A stretch of DNA of 64,000 bases from assembly GCF_000014745.1 (NCBI RefSeq), contig NC_008347.1, positions 806,001 through 870,000 on the forward strand, written 5' to 3'. Below are positions 34,117-43,593 of this stretch, in pieces; position 1 is the first letter of the stretch, and every line of letters starts with the position of its first letter. Under the pieces are notes generated by a model. The model worked only from the letters and a program-made list of their open reading frames with translations, had not been told where the DNA came from and did not search any database. Source of the DNA: Maricaulis maris MCS10. Its GTDB lineage: Bacteria; Pseudomonadota; Alphaproteobacteria; Caulobacterales; Maricaulaceae. The position numbers and the translations under genes are program-made.

Positions 34117-34884
34117 ATGATCACATCTGTCCCGCGCCTGATCGCCATCCTTGTGGCCGCCCTGCCGGCGGTGCTGCTGTCCGGGCCGACCGGGGCTTCT
34201 GACCGGATGAGCTTCATGCCGCTCGATCCGGACAGTTTCGACGACAGTCGCAATGGTGTTGTCCGGCTGATGTGTGTCGATGGCGGCAATGGTCATTCCT
34301 ATCTCAGCCGGGCGGTCCTGCTGGACGTGACCGGGACGGAGGATTCGCATGATGTCCTGCTGACCGCGCGCCATGGCGTGATCGGAACGGCGGGGCCGCG
34401 CGAGTGCCGGGTCTATGGCCAGGACGTGGAAACCGGCCGGATTGCTGACATGGTGATCGCGCCTCAGGACCCGCTGGAAGACAATGAGTTCGGTGAGGAC
34501 TGGGCCATATTGCGCACTGCCGGTCGCCTGCCCGATGATATTGCCCGCCTGCAGGCTGCAGGGGCCGGCTCCGGCGACCAGGGGCGGCTGACCATGGTCA
34601 ACCGCGTTACCGACAACCGCGCCTGCCATGTCGAGGATATTGCCGACTGGGAGGATGCCCGACTGATTGTTCATGACTGTCCGGCCCGTCCCGGCCTGTC
34701 GGGGTCGCCGATGGTCACCCTGATCAAGGGCGTGCCGCATGTGGTCGGCCTGCATGTCGGCCAATACATCATCCTGCAGGACGACGGCCGGCGGCTCGGT
34801 GTTGCGCGGCGGCTCTCCGATGATTTTCTCGATACGCTGGTCGCCTATATCGAGCCCGACAGCGCGTCCAGCGCAGTCCCCTGA
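34117..34884 (+). CDS. Secreted trypsin-like serine protease
   Basis: 255 residues with a signal peptide (about 1-27, MITSVPRLIAILVAALPAVLL). A chymotrypsin-like catalytic triad is visible: H86 in LLTARHGV, D128 in GEDWAIL, S195 in RPGLSGSPMV (the GLSGSP version of GDSGGP). Lengths between them are normal for a small S1 protease. Probably exported to the periplasm or beyond. Not clearly DegP-like: no PDZ domain. Neighbours are purine salvage genes and LprI, without an evident functional link. Confidence 0.75.
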   Translation: MITSVPRLIAILVAALPAVLLSGPTGASDRMSFMPLDPDSFDDSRNGVVRLMCVDGGNGHSYLSRAVLLDVTGTEDSHDVLLTARHGVIGTAGPRECRVYGQDVETGRIADMVIAPQDPLEDNEFGEDWAILRTAGRLPDDIARLQAAGAGSGDQGRLTMVNRVTDNRACHVEDIADWEDARLIVHDCPARPGLSGSPMVTLIKGVPHVVGLHVGQYIILQDDGRRLGVARRLSDDFLDTLVAYIEPDSASSAVP

Positions 34885-34947
34885 CGCCTGCCCCCTTTCC
34901 CCGTCCGCAGGCCTCGTCCATAAAAGGCCGGTAGCGTGGAGTGGGAC

Positions 34948-35346
34948 ATGTTCTTGATCACCGGAATTTTCGCGGCGGCGCTCGGCGCCCAGCCACTCGA
35001 TCTGCCGACACCGCGCCCCGCCGTTGAGTGCGCTGAACATCTGACCAATTGGGGGGCTCGCCGCAATTGCCTGCGCGGCCTGCTCAATACCGCCGAGGAT
35101 GCGCTCGACGATGCCGCCGATGCCGCCCGCGAGGAGGCCGATGAGGTCGATGCCGATTCGGCCGGCCGCTTCGGTGCCCGTGCAGCCTTTGACACGGCCC
35201 AGTCGGCCTGGCTCACCTATCGCGATGCCGAGTGCTCGCGCCGGGCTGCGACCATGTTCCTGTCCGCCGACTCGCGAGAGGAAATTACCCTCGACTGCCA
35301 GATCAGCCTGACCCGGTCGCGGGCGCACGAGCTCGCGGAGCTCTAG
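34948..35346 (+). CDS. LprI-like (DUF1311) secreted protein
   Basis: 132 residues with an N-terminal hydrophobic export signal (MFLITGIFAAALGAQP) and the DUF1311/lysozyme-inhibitor LprI-type pattern: conserved cysteines (VECAEHLTNWGARRNCL, YRDAECSRRAATMF, LDCQISLTRSRAHEL). GGAG 6 bases before ATG 34948 sets the start; GTG 34936 four codons upstream is less likely. Likely periplasmic. Function in this organism unknown. Confidence 0.75.
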   Translation: MFLITGIFAAALGAQPLDLPTPRPAVECAEHLTNWGARRNCLRGLLNTAEDALDDAADAAREEADEVDADSAGRFGARAAFDTAQSAWLTYRDAECSRRAATMFLSADSREEITLDCQISLTRSRAHELAEL

Positions 35347-35350
35347 GGTC

Positions 35351-35989
35351 ATGACGCCGATCCTCTATATCGGCAATCGCCGCTTTTCGAGTTGGTCGCT
35401 GCGTGCCTGGCTGGTGCTGACAAAGGCCGGGATCGCTTTCGACGACAGGCTGGTCCCGCTGAACAATACCGACACCCGCAAAGCCCTGTCGGCAATCTCG
35501 CCCGGTGGAACGGTCCCGGCGCTTCACATCGAAAGTGCCGTGATCTGGGATTCGCTGTCGATCAGTGAATGGGCGGCCGAGCATGTGCCCGGTCTGTGGC
35601 CGTCACATGAGGGCAAGCGGGCGCGGGCCCGCGCTGCGGTCTCGATGATGCATGCCGGCTTCCTGGCCATCCGCGAAAACTGCCCGATGGACCTGGGTCG
35701 TGCACCGTCGCCGATCGAGCTGAGTGACGCGACCCGAACCGAGATCGCCGCCATGCAGGCGCTGTGGCATGACGTCAAAAGCGTTGACGGGCCGTGGCTG
35801 TTCGGCGACTGGTCGATTGCCGACGCCTTCTTCACGCCGGTCGCTGCCCGCTTTCAGGCCTATGACATTCCTCTTCATGCCGGGGCGCAAGCTTACTGCG
35901 ATACATTGCTGGCCGATGAAGACTATCTGTTGTGGCACCATGCCGCCCAGGCCGAGACGTTCCCGAATCCGTACGAAAACACCCTCTGA
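35351..35989 (+). CDS. Glutathione S-transferase family protein
   Basis: 212-residue cytosolic GST: N-terminal thioredoxin-like domain with MTPILYIGNRRFSSWSLRAW (Ser catalytic region), GGTVPALHIES and the cis-Pro site, then a helical C-terminal domain (about 90-205). The RFSSWSLR motif is characteristic of a bacterial GST subgroup close to maleylacetoacetate isomerase-like/YfcF. Substrate not predictable. Begins 4 bases after the LprI-like stop. Confidence 0.85.
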   Translation: MTPILYIGNRRFSSWSLRAWLVLTKAGIAFDDRLVPLNNTDTRKALSAISPGGTVPALHIESAVIWDSLSISEWAAEHVPGLWPSHEGKRARARAAVSMMHAGFLAIRENCPMDLGRAPSPIELSDATRTEIAAMQALWHDVKSVDGPWLFGDWSIADAFFTPVAARFQAYDIPLHAGAQAYCDTLLADEDYLLWHHAAQAETFPNPYENTL

Positions 35990-36010
35990 ACCGATACCAA
36001 GGCGAGACCG

Positions 36011-36538
36011 ATGGACCTGAAATCCGCCATCCGCACCATTCCGGACTATCCTGAGCCGGGCATCCAGTTCCGCGATGTGACAACCCTGATCGGTGATGCC
36101 CGTGCTTTCCGCGTGGCCATTGACCGCATGGTCCAGCCCTGGGCCGGGGCCAAGATCGACAAGGTGGCCGGTACCGAGGCGCGCGGCTTCATCCTGGGCG
36201 GCGCTGTCGCCCACCAGCTCTCGGTCGGCTTCGTCCCGGTCCGCAAACGCGGCAAGCTGCCCTGGCGCACCTTGCGTGAGGATTATGAGCTGGAATACGG
36301 GCAGGACACGATCGAGATCCACGTTGACGCCATCGCCGAGGGCGACCGCGTCCTGCTGGTCGACGATTTGATCGCGACTGGCGGCACGGCCGAAGCCTCG
36401 ATCAAACTCCTCCAGCGCGCCGGCGCCACCGTCGTCGGCGCCACCTTCATCATCGACCTGCCCGAACTGGGCGGCGCCGAACGGATCGAGGCCATGGGCG
36501 TGCCTGTTTCGAGCCTTGTGGCGTATGAGGGGACGTAA
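36011..36538 (+). CDS. apt: Adenine phosphoribosyltransferase
   Basis: Makes AMP from adenine and PRPP. 175 residues with [41 protein letters not shown] and the PRPP-binding [15 protein letters not shown]. Usual length. It recycles the adenine released by MtnP, encoded nearby on the same strand. Confidence 0.95.
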   Translation: MDLKSAIRTIPDYPEPGIQFRDVTTLIGDARAFRVAIDRMVQPWAGAKIDKVAGTEARGFILGGAVAHQLSVGFVPVRKRGKLPWRTLREDYELEYGQDTIEIHVDAIAEGDRVLLVDDLIATGGTAEASIKLLQRAGATVVGATFIIDLPELGGAERIEAMGVPVSSLVAYEGT

Positions 36539-36569
36539 GCGGCAGTCCTAGCGCGGAAGGCGAATTCAA

Positions 36570-37226
36570 ATGTTCATAGGCCATTACGGGCCGGCTCTTG
36601 CCGGCAAGACGATCGCCAGGGCGGTGCCGCTCTGGGTCTTCTTTCTGGCGGTGCAGTTTGTCGATGTGCTGTGGGGCATCTTTGTCGCCAACGGCATTGA
36701 GCATGTCCGCATTGTGCCGGGCTTCACCGACGCCAACCCGCTAGACCTCTATGACATGCCGATCACCCACTCCCTGCCCGGAGCGCTGGGCTGGTCGGTG
36801 CTGGCGGGCCTTGTCTGGGCGCTGGTATCGCCGAAGCAGAAGCGGATCGGCGGCATCGCCATCGCGCTGGCGGTGTTCTCGCACTGGATCCTGGATCTGA
36901 TCGTCCATGTCCCTGACCTCGAGCTTTGGCCCGGCGGCCTGCGGGTCGGGTTCGGTTTGTGGAACAACTACCCCGTCGCCCTCGCGGTCGAATTCGGGGT
37001 CCTGCTGGCCGGTTTCGGGCTCTACCTGCGGGTGACCGAGGCAAAGGGTCTGGTCGGCCGGTTCTGGCCCTGGGTTTTCATGGCCCTGCTGGCTCTGGCG
37101 GAATACGCCAACCACACAGCGCCGGTCCCCGATGATTTCACGACCGCCGGCTATATGGGCACCATCACCTTCCTGATCATTGCCGCGCTGGCGGCGATCT
37201 GTGACCTGACCCGGCGGACGCGCTGA
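36570..37226 (+). CDS. Multi-pass membrane protein, unknown
   Basis: 218 residues with about six hydrophobic segments. Conserved-looking histidine/aspartate motifs face the membrane: MFIGHYGPALAGK at the N-terminus, YDMPITHSLPGA and FSHWILDLIVHVPDLEL. These resemble the YdjM/LexA-regulated or metal-dependent membrane hydrolase group (HxxP/SHxxLD), but I cannot assign the enzyme. Starts 31 bases after apt and may be co-transcribed. Followed by the terminator at 37244. Confidence 0.7.
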   Translation: MFIGHYGPALAGKTIARAVPLWVFFLAVQFVDVLWGIFVANGIEHVRIVPGFTDANPLDLYDMPITHSLPGALGWSVLAGLVWALVSPKQKRIGGIAIALAVFSHWILDLIVHVPDLELWPGGLRVGFGLWNNYPVALAVEFGVLLAGFGLYLRVTEAKGLVGRFWPWVFMALLALAEYANHTAPVPDDFTTAGYMGTITFLIIAALAAICDLTRRTR

Positions 37227-37243
37227 CCGTCAGCAGACATGAA

Positions 37244-37273
37244 AAGGCCCGGCGCATGGCACCGGGCCTTGTT
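37244..37273. terminator. Hairpin terminator between convergent genes
   Basis: AAGGCCCGG (37244-37252) pairs with CCGGGCCTT (37262-37270), followed by GTT. Short A-run on the left (GAAAA) and short T-run on the right. It lies between the stops of the membrane protein and the leftward peptidase gene. Confidence 0.8.
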
Positions 37274-37290
37274 CGTGTCGGGACGGATGA

Positions 37291-38769
37291 TCAATCGGCG
37301 ATCAGCGCCCGCACATCATCGGTCATCGTCAGCAGGGACGGATGGTGGATGTACATCATGTGGCCCGCCTCATAATAGCGGAAGTGGACACGTTCCTGGT
37401 CGAATCCGGGCTGGTTGAACATCAGCTCGGCCGCGAAGAAAGGCGTTGCGAGGTCGTAATAACCTTGCTGCACCAGCACTTCGAGATCGGAGTTCTGACG
37501 CATGGCGCGGGAGATCCACGGGGCGACATTGATGTAGTTATTGTCGCCGGAGTCGCCGGCATCCCAGTTCCAGCCACGCACACCGCCAATGGTCGAATAA
37601 TACTCGGTCAGATCGACGCCCAGTGTGCGGCCGAAATAGTCGAGCATGGAGGCGGTGAAGCTGCCATCAATGCCGTAAAAGCTGGGATCGGTCTCGGGTC
37701 TTTCGCCGACACCATCGACCTCGACGCCGGTATAGCGACTGTCCAGGCGCCCGACCGACAGGCCTTCGTTCCGGCGCAGCTCGCGCTGAAAACGCTGCAG
37801 CGAGACGCGCATGTTGGCGCGATCGAGAAAGACTTCGGAAAGGCCGGTAAAGCGCGACAGTGTGGCGATCACCCGGTCGCGACGGTCGGCTGGGAGGTTC
37901 ACGCCATGCATCAGGGCGGGCATGTATTCCTCTATCGCGAAGGTGCGGGCGCCGGTGAGGAAGGCTTCGATATCGCCGCCCCAGGCCGCGCGGTCGACCT
38001 TGCCATGATACCAGGCGGTTGCCGCATAGCCCGGCATCAGGCCGACATAGCCGACATCATTGCCGTCGGACGTGTCGTCATAGCGGAAGTCGAGCACGGT
38101 CGAGATCAGGGCGACACCATTGATCGAGACATCTGTGTAGCTGCCTTCCAGCTGGTTCAGAAGCGAGCCGATGCGCAGCGTGCCATAGCTCTCGCCGAGC
38201 AGGTATTTCGGCGAATTCCAGCGCTGGTTTTCCGACAGCCAGATGCGGATGAACTGGGCCAGGCTCTCGCCATCCTCATTGACGCCCCAGAAATCGCTGC
38301 CTTCGCTATCGCCAATGGCACGCGACCAGCCGGTGCCCACCGGATCGACGAAGACAAGGTCGGCGACGTCGAGGATCGAATAGGCGTTCTCGACCACGTC
38401 AAATGGGGCGGCGCCGTCATCCATTGCGTCGGGCAGAACCAGGCGTTGCGGCCCGAACACGCCCATGTGCAGCCACAGGCTGGCTGAGCCGGGGCCGCCA
38501 TTGAAGACGAAGGCGACCGGCCGGGTGCGCGGATCGCTGGTGCCGTCGGCGACATAGCTGGTCGCGAAGATCGCCGCGGTCGGATTGCCGTCGCTGTCAC
38601 GCAGGAAAGTCTCACCGGCGGTGGCCGTATAGCGGATGCGCTGGTCACCGACGGTGACCTGGCCGCGACTCGCCCAAACGCGCGGTTCCGGCGTTTCACC
38701 GGCTTCCTGCGCGAGCGCCGGCAGGGCGAGGGCGGCGACCGCAAGCGCGGCCGTGAACAGACGGAACAT
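37291..38769 (-). CDS. Secreted S10 (serine carboxypeptidase-like) peptidase
   Basis: 492 residues, signal peptide about 1-20 (ALALPALA/QE). Family S10 hallmarks: FVFNGGPGSASLWLHMG (oxyanion region), VFVDPVGTGWS, LLGESYGT (nucleophile S194), and the Asp/His partners in YDLATPFFAAE and YEAGHMMYIH near the C-terminus. Probably a periplasmic or cell-surface carboxypeptidase. ATG 38769 has GGGGAAA upstream; an in-frame ATG at 38790 has no ribosome site. Confidence 0.9.
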   Translation of the reverse strand: MFRLFTAALAVAALALPALAQEAGETPEPRVWASRGQVTVGDQRIRYTATAGETFLRDSDGNPTAAIFATSYVADGTSDPRTRPVAFVFNGGPGSASLWLHMGVFGPQRLVLPDAMDDGAAPFDVVENAYSILDVADLVFVDPVGTGWSRAIGDSEGSDFWGVNEDGESLAQFIRIWLSENQRWNSPKYLLGESYGTLRIGSLLNQLEGSYTDVSINGVALISTVLDFRYDDTSDGNDVGYVGLMPGYAATAWYHGKVDRAAWGGDIEAFLTGARTFAIEEYMPALMHGVNLPADRRDRVIATLSRFTGLSEVFLDRANMRVSLQRFQRELRRNEGLSVGRLDSRYTGVEVDGVGERPETDPSFYGIDGSFTASMLDYFGRTLGVDLTEYYSTIGGVRGWNWDAGDSGDNNYINVAPWISRAMRQNSDLEVLVQQGYYDLATPFFAAELMFNQPGFDQERVHFRYYEAGHMMYIHHPSLLTMTDDVRALIAD

Positions 38770-38870
38770 GTAGGATTTCCCCGATTGCATTTGCCGGGGA
38801 GACTAGGGCGCATCCGGCGCCGGGCAAAGGCCGCATGACGTCCGGATTTGCAACCAGTCCGGCCGGCGTA

Positions 38871-39653
38871 TCAGCGCGGGCGCTTCTTCTCGACGAGGAG
38901 GGTCTTCGGCCGGCGCTCCCGGGCCGTCTTGAACAGTTGAAAGCTCTGATTGACGAAATTGGTCACATCGGTGAGCGAGCGCATGAAACTCACCAGCTCC
39001 TCGGTCTTCTCCGCCTCGACCAGGCGCAGCGGCGCCGCCGGATCACCGCCTTCAAAGCGCACATAGAACAAGGGTTCACCGCGCTTGAGGATCAGGTCCT
39101 TCGTGGTGTCATGCCATTCAAAAGCCCACATGTGGGCGCGCGGCCAGATATCGGCCGGAAAACGTCCGCACATCATCACGCCGGGGCGCTGGCTGGCTTC
39201 GTAGTGAAGGAAGGGCGGGAACTGGTTCACATAGAGCGGGTCATCCGACACGAAGACGTAAGGCGTCACCAGTTGCAGCATCGGCCGGGCCGGATGGCGC
39301 CATTCATTCTGCGGCGACATCATCAGGATCTGCTGCAGACCGGCCGGCCGCGTCGAAGCCTGAGGCCCCTCGATATTGGTCAGCTGGAGCTGGCCCTGCG
39401 CGTTCTTGACCATGCGCAGGTGCAGGTCGATCGGGCAGGGGATGGCATAGTGGCGCCGGTCAAATTCGATCGCGGCCGGGCAGGACACCGCCGATTTCGA
39501 TGTCGCCGGCTTGTCATGGGAAAAGCTGACCGGCTTGGGCGCGTCCCAGATCAGGCTCGACTTCTCGTCCTTGAGAAACCAGCCCGCCTTCATCACCCGC
39601 CGCTCGCCATGAGCGGCCTCGTCCTGCATGCGGCGATAGAGTTTCACGAACAT
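38871..39653 (-). CDS. Uncharacterised protein
   Basis: 260-residue soluble protein without signal peptide or membrane segment. Aromatic and proline-rich motifs stand out: MKAGWFLKDEKSSLIWDAPK, CPIDLHL, QNEWRHPARPMLQLVTPYVF, NQFPPFLHY, and a basic C-terminus (ARERRPKTLLVEKKRPR). The strings of W, P, H residues look like a folded catalytic or binding domain, but I do not recognise the family. Between the S10 gene and divergent rlmJ. Confidence 0.6.
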   Translation of the reverse strand: MFVKLYRRMQDEAAHGERRVMKAGWFLKDEKSSLIWDAPKPVSFSHDKPATSKSAVSCPAAIEFDRRHYAIPCPIDLHLRMVKNAQGQLQLTNIEGPQASTRPAGLQQILMMSPQNEWRHPARPMLQLVTPYVFVSDDPLYVNQFPPFLHYEASQRPGVMMCGRFPADIWPRAHMWAFEWHDTTKDLILKRGEPLFYVRFEGGDPAAPLRLVEAEKTEELVSFMRSLTDVTNFVNQSFQLFKTARERRPKTLLVEKKRPR

Positions 39654-39772
39654 GGTGCGGCGTCCCTCAATGCTGTTCCGAGCCCCGCGAAAGCTAGGAC
39701 AAGCCTGCGCCGGAGGCGAGGGCGGTTGTGCAGGTGGTGGCGTCCGGCGCCGCTCCGCGCTATAGCGCCGCC

Positions 39773-40663
39773 ATGAATTACCGCCACGCGTTTCACGCCG
39801 GAAACTTCGCCGATGTGCTCAAGCACTCGGTGCTCGCCCTGTGCCTTGAACATCTCAACGCCAAGCCGAAACCCTATCGGGTGATCGACACCCATGCCGG
39901 GATTGGCGGCTATGATCTCGCCTCGTCCGAAGCCGAGCGCTCGCCGGAATGGAAGGACGGGATCGGCCGCCTGATCGATGCCGACCTGCCCGAGCCGGTG
40001 CAGGCCATGCTCGGTCCCTGGCTCGATATCGTGCGCGAGATGAACCCCGATGGCATCAAGGCCTATCCCGGTTCGCCGGAGATCGCTGCCCGCCTGATCC
40101 GCGAGGAAGATCGTGTGCACCTGTGCGAACTGCATGAGGCGGACAGTGTCACGCTGGACAATCGCTATCGCCGCGACGCCCGCATCAAGGTCGAGCGCCG
40201 CGATGGCTACAAGGCGCTCAAAAGCCTCGTCCCGCCCAAGGAGAAGCGCGGCCTCGTACTGATCGATCCGCCCTTCGAGGACCGTGACGAGCTGGCCCAT
40301 ATGGCCGAGGCGGTGATGGGCGCGCTTGCGAAATGGCCGACCGGCACCTTCATCTTCTGGCGCTCCCTGAAAAATCTCTGGGCCGCTGACCGCTTCGACA
40401 ATGGCCTCGCTGAATGGCTGATCTCTGAAAAGGATTTCGAGCCGGAGAAAATCCTGCGCGCCGATCTGTGGATTCGTGATCTCGCCTCCGAGGGCAAGCT
40501 GGCTGGTGCCGGCGTTGTCATCATCAATCCGCCCTTCACCCTGGAAGAGACCCTGGTCAACGCCATGCCCTGGCTGGCGGAAACCCTGGCCCAGGGCAAT
40601 GGCTATGGCTGGCGGGTGGATGGCGGCCTGACGGAAGATGATCTGGACGAGGGTGAGGGGTAG
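39773..40663 (+). CDS. rlmJ: 23S rRNA (adenine(2030)-N6)-methyltransferase
   Basis: Methylates 23S rRNA A2030. 296 residues with the RlmJ N-terminus MNYRHAFHAGNFADVLKHSV, DTHAGIGGYDL (SAM site) and the amino-methyltransferase tetrad in VLIDPPFEDRDEL. ATG 39773 starts the conserved N-terminus. The 5' neighbour is divergent. Confidence 0.93.
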   Translation: MNYRHAFHAGNFADVLKHSVLALCLEHLNAKPKPYRVIDTHAGIGGYDLASSEAERSPEWKDGIGRLIDADLPEPVQAMLGPWLDIVREMNPDGIKAYPGSPEIAARLIREEDRVHLCELHEADSVTLDNRYRRDARIKVERRDGYKALKSLVPPKEKRGLVLIDPPFEDRDELAHMAEAVMGALAKWPTGTFIFWRSLKNLWAADRFDNGLAEWLISEKDFEPEKILRADLWIRDLASEGKLAGAGVVIINPPFTLEETLVNAMPWLAETLAQGNGYGWRVDGGLTEDDLDEGEG

Positions 40664-40688
40664 GGGGCCTGGTCGCTCACACTACTTG

Positions 40689-40808
40689 TTGTCATCCCTG
40701 ATGGATGCCCCGCGACGGCGGGGCGCAAGTCAGGGACCTAGCTGGTGGCCGGCACATGGGTCCCCGCCCTGCAGCCCGCCTTCGCGGGCTTTCCGGCGGG
40801 GATGACAA
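40689..40808. repeat. 120-bp palindromic element, copy B
   Basis: 120 bp, TTGTCATCCC (40689) to GGGATGACAA (40808). Left arm here (TGATGGATGCCCCGCGACGG...) is closer to the right arms of copies C and D than to their left arms. The core GGGACCT...GGTCCCC is present. Lies between rlmJ and the ABC transporter genes, which are both rightward. Confidence 0.9.
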
Positions 40809-40946
40809 GAGGTGGCGCTGGAGACCTTGGTGATCGTTTCATCGCACCCAATCTCCTCGCGTACGGGTTGAATTTCCCTGCCAAGTCCCCACCTTTGGCG
40901 CTCGCGCGGGGCAGAGCGCCTGACACTCGCTGAAGGCAGACCATCC

Positions 40947-41903
40947 ATGACGCATGAAACGCCGTCAGGCGCCGCCGAGACGGCCGTCCTGTCGATTGAC
41001 GGGCTTTCCAAGACCTATGCCGGTGGTTTCACCGCGCTGAAATCCGTCGATCTGGATATCCGCAAGGGCGAGATCTTCGCCCTGCTGGGACCCAATGGGG
41101 CCGGCAAGACGACGTTGATCGGGATTGTGTGCGGTCTGGTGAATGCCACAGCCGGTCGGGTCGAGGTGTTCGGCCATGACATAGACGGTGACTACCGCAA
41201 GACCCGCGCGCGGATCGGTCTGGTGCCGCAGGAAATGTCGATCGACATGTTCACCAAGGTCAAGGATGCGGTGGCCTATTCGCGCGGCCTGTTCGGCAAG
41301 CCGGCCGATCCTGGCTATATCGAGCAGGTGCTCAGGGACCTGTCGCTGTGGGACAAGCGGGACACACAGATGCGGGCCCTGTCCGGCGGCATGAAACGGC
41401 GCGTAATGATCGCCAAGGCGCTGTCGCACGACCCCGACATTCTCTTCCTCGACGAGCCGACGGCCGGGGTCGATGTCGAGTTGCGCCAGGGCATGTGGCA
41501 GGTGGTCGAAAAACTGCGCCAGCGCGGCAAGACCATCATCCTGACCACCCACTATATCCAGGAAGCCGAGGAAATGGCTGACCGGGTCGGGGTGATCCGC
41601 CAGGGCGAGATCGTTCTGGTCGAGGAGACCGCCAAGCTGATGGCCAAGCTGGGCCGCAAGCAGCTCATCCTGCAGCTGGCCGAGCCGCTCATGAGTCTGC
41701 CGCCGGAACTGACCGTCGAAGGCCTGACACTCGCACCGGACGGCGATGCCCTGCATTTCGACTATGACACCAAGGCCGACCGGCCTGGCATCACGACCCT
41801 GCTGGCCAGCCTCAATGCGGCCGGCGTGTCAGTGCGCGATCTGGAGACGCGGCAAAGCTCGCTGGAAGAAATCTTTGTCGACCTGGTCGGAGGTGCATCA
41901 TGA
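40947..41903 (+). CDS. ABC transporter ATP-binding protein
   Basis: 318-residue ABC ATPase, ABC-2 exporter class (CcmA/NodI/drug type). Walker [12 protein letters not shown]-loop, signature [15 protein letters not shown], Walker [13 protein letters not shown] and H-loop ([11 protein letters not shown]); C-terminal extension of about 90 residues ([17 protein letters not shown]) common in this group. Overlaps the permease gene by 4 bases. Partner subunit 41900-42661. Substrate unknown. Confidence 0.93.
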   Translation: MTHETPSGAAETAVLSIDGLSKTYAGGFTALKSVDLDIRKGEIFALLGPNGAGKTTLIGIVCGLVNATAGRVEVFGHDIDGDYRKTRARIGLVPQEMSIDMFTKVKDAVAYSRGLFGKPADPGYIEQVLRDLSLWDKRDTQMRALSGGMKRRVMIAKALSHDPDILFLDEPTAGVDVELRQGMWQVVEKLRQRGKTIILTTHYIQEAEEMADRVGVIRQGEIVLVEETAKLMAKLGRKQLILQLAEPLMSLPPELTVEGLTLAPDGDALHFDYDTKADRPGITTLLASLNAAGVSVRDLETRQSSLEEIFVDLVGGAS

Positions 41904-42661
41904 ACTGGCGCGGCGCAGCAACGATCTACAAGGCCGAAATGGCCCGCACCGGACGCACGCTGATGCAGTCCATCCTCGCTCCGGTCATCTCGACCTCGCT
42001 CTATTTCGTCGTTTTCGGCGCGGCCATCGGTTCGCGCATGGAATCAATCGACGGCATCGGCTATGGCGCCTTCATCGTGCCCGGCCTGGTGATGATGATG
42101 ATCCTGATGCAGTCGGTCTCCAACGCCGCCATCGGCATCTATTTTCCCAAGTTCAACGGCACTGTCTACGAGCTGCTCTCCGCCCCGATCTCGGCGCTGG
42201 AAGTGGTGATCGGCTTTGTCGGCGCGGCGGCGACCAAGTCCTTGATCCTGGGCGCGCTGGTGATGACCACGGCGGCCTTTTTCGTGCCGATGGAAATCCA
42301 GCACCCGCTGGCCATGCTGGCCTTTCTCATCATGACCTCGGTGACCTTCTCGCTGTTCGGCTTCATCATCGGCATCTGGGCCGATAATTTCGAACAGTTG
42401 AACATCGTGCCGATGCTGATCGTGACGCCGCTGACCTTCCTCGGCGGCAGCTTCTACTCGATCTCGGTCCTGCCGCCTTTCTGGCAGACCGTCACCCTGT
42501 TCAACCCGGTCGTCTACCTGATCTCCGGCTTCCGCTGGAGCTTCTATGGCGTGTCGGACGTCGATATCGGCATCTCGCTTGCCGCCATTGCCGGCTTTTT
42601 TGCGGTCTGTGTCGCCATTGTCTGGTGGATGTTCAGGACCGGCTATCGTCTCAAGACCTAA
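41900..42661 (+). CDS. ABC-2 type transporter permease
   Basis: 253-residue membrane protein with six hydrophobic segments of the ABC-2 permease fold and the signature [25 protein letters not shown] overlap with the ATPase gene shows coupled translation. The two form an exporter of unknown substrate. Confidence 0.92.
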   Translation: MNWRGAATIYKAEMARTGRTLMQSILAPVISTSLYFVVFGAAIGSRMESIDGIGYGAFIVPGLVMMMILMQSVSNAAIGIYFPKFNGTVYELLSAPISALEVVIGFVGAAATKSLILGALVMTTAAFFVPMEIQHPLAMLAFLIMTSVTFSLFGFIIGIWADNFEQLNIVPMLIVTPLTFLGGSFYSISVLPPFWQTVTLFNPVVYLISGFRWSFYGVSDVDIGISLAAIAGFFAVCVAIVWWMFRTGYRLKT

Positions 42662-42672
42662 GGACGCCCCCC

Positions 42673-43593
42673 GTGACCCACCGCTATGCCATTTTCGACG
42701 TCTTCACCGATCAGGCCCTGGCCGGAAACCCGCTGGCCGTGGTGTTCGGGGCGGATGATCTGGACGATGTCGCCATGCAGGCCATCGCCGCTGAGTTCAA
42801 CCTGTCCGAGACGGTCTTCATCACCGAGCCACGCGGCCGCGATGCCGATTACGGTCTGCGCATTTTCACGCCGCGCGAGGAGCTGCCTTTCGCCGGTCAT
42901 CCGACGATTGGCGCGACGGTCGCCCTGACCCTGGCCAGCGGTGCCGGCGAGGGCCAGCGCAAGCGCTTCGTGCTGGAAGAGACGGTCGGCGATGTCACGG
43001 CGGATGGCCGGGTCAATGGACCGCGTCACGGCTCGGCCCGCTTCTTTGCGCCGAAGCTTCCCGAGCAGGTTGGCGATCTGCCGGACTATGCCGCCATCGC
43101 AGCGGCATTGGGACTGCAGACGGGCGATCTGCTCGACACGCCGATCACGGGCGGCATCTGGTCAGCCGGTGTGCCCTTTGCGGTCGTGCCGGTCCGCGAC
43201 CCGGCCCGGCTTTCGGCCATCAAGCTGGATCTTGCCGCCTTCGAGGACGTGTTTGGTGGCGAGGCGCCGGTTTGCGCGCTGGTCGTCGCCAAGGCGACGC
43301 TGACCGAGCACACCACCGATTGGCGCGCCCGCATGTTCGGCCCGCATCTGGGCATCACCGAAGACCCGGCCACCGGCGGCGCAGCGGCGGCCTTTGCCGG
43401 CTTGCTCAGCGAACAGGCCGGGCTGGGCGAGGGCGAGCATGGTATCGACATCTATCAGGGGGTCGAAATGGGTCGGCCCAGCCTGATTCGGCTTCGCCTG
43501 AAGCATGAGAACGGCAAGCTGACCGACCTCATGCTGGGCGGTGATGCAGTCAAGATTGCCGAGGGCGAGCTCTATTCGGCGGATATTGGCTAG
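42673..43593 (+). CDS. PhzF family isomerase-like protein
   Basis: 306 residues. PhzF/diaminopimelate-epimerase-like fold: FTDQALAGNPLAVVFGADD, EFNLSETVFI, TPREELPFAGHPTIGA and GEDPATGGAAAAFA-type motif (TEDPATGGAAAAFAGL). Start GTG 42673 begins the family sequence, 11 bases after the permease stop. Ends sharing a CTAG with the convergent hydrolase stop. True reaction unknown; likely a metabolite isomerase. Confidence 0.88.
   Translation: MTHRYAIFDVFTDQALAGNPLAVVFGADDLDDVAMQAIAAEFNLSETVFITEPRGRDADYGLRIFTPREELPFAGHPTIGATVALTLASGAGEGQRKRFVLEETVGDVTADGRVNGPRHGSARFFAPKLPEQVGDLPDYAAIAAALGLQTGDLLDTPITGGIWSAGVPFAVVPVRDPARLSAIKLDLAAFEDVFGGEAPVCALVVAKATLTEHTTDWRARMFGPHLGITEDPATGGAAAAFAGLLSEQAGLGEGEHGIDIYQGVEMGRPSLIRLRLKHENGKLTDLMLGGDAVKIAEGELYSADIG

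Noticed and set aside
37342-38487. A 381-codon open frame on the plus strand opposite the S10 peptidase
   Set aside because: Shadow frame of the peptidase gene, whose catalytic motifs are intact.
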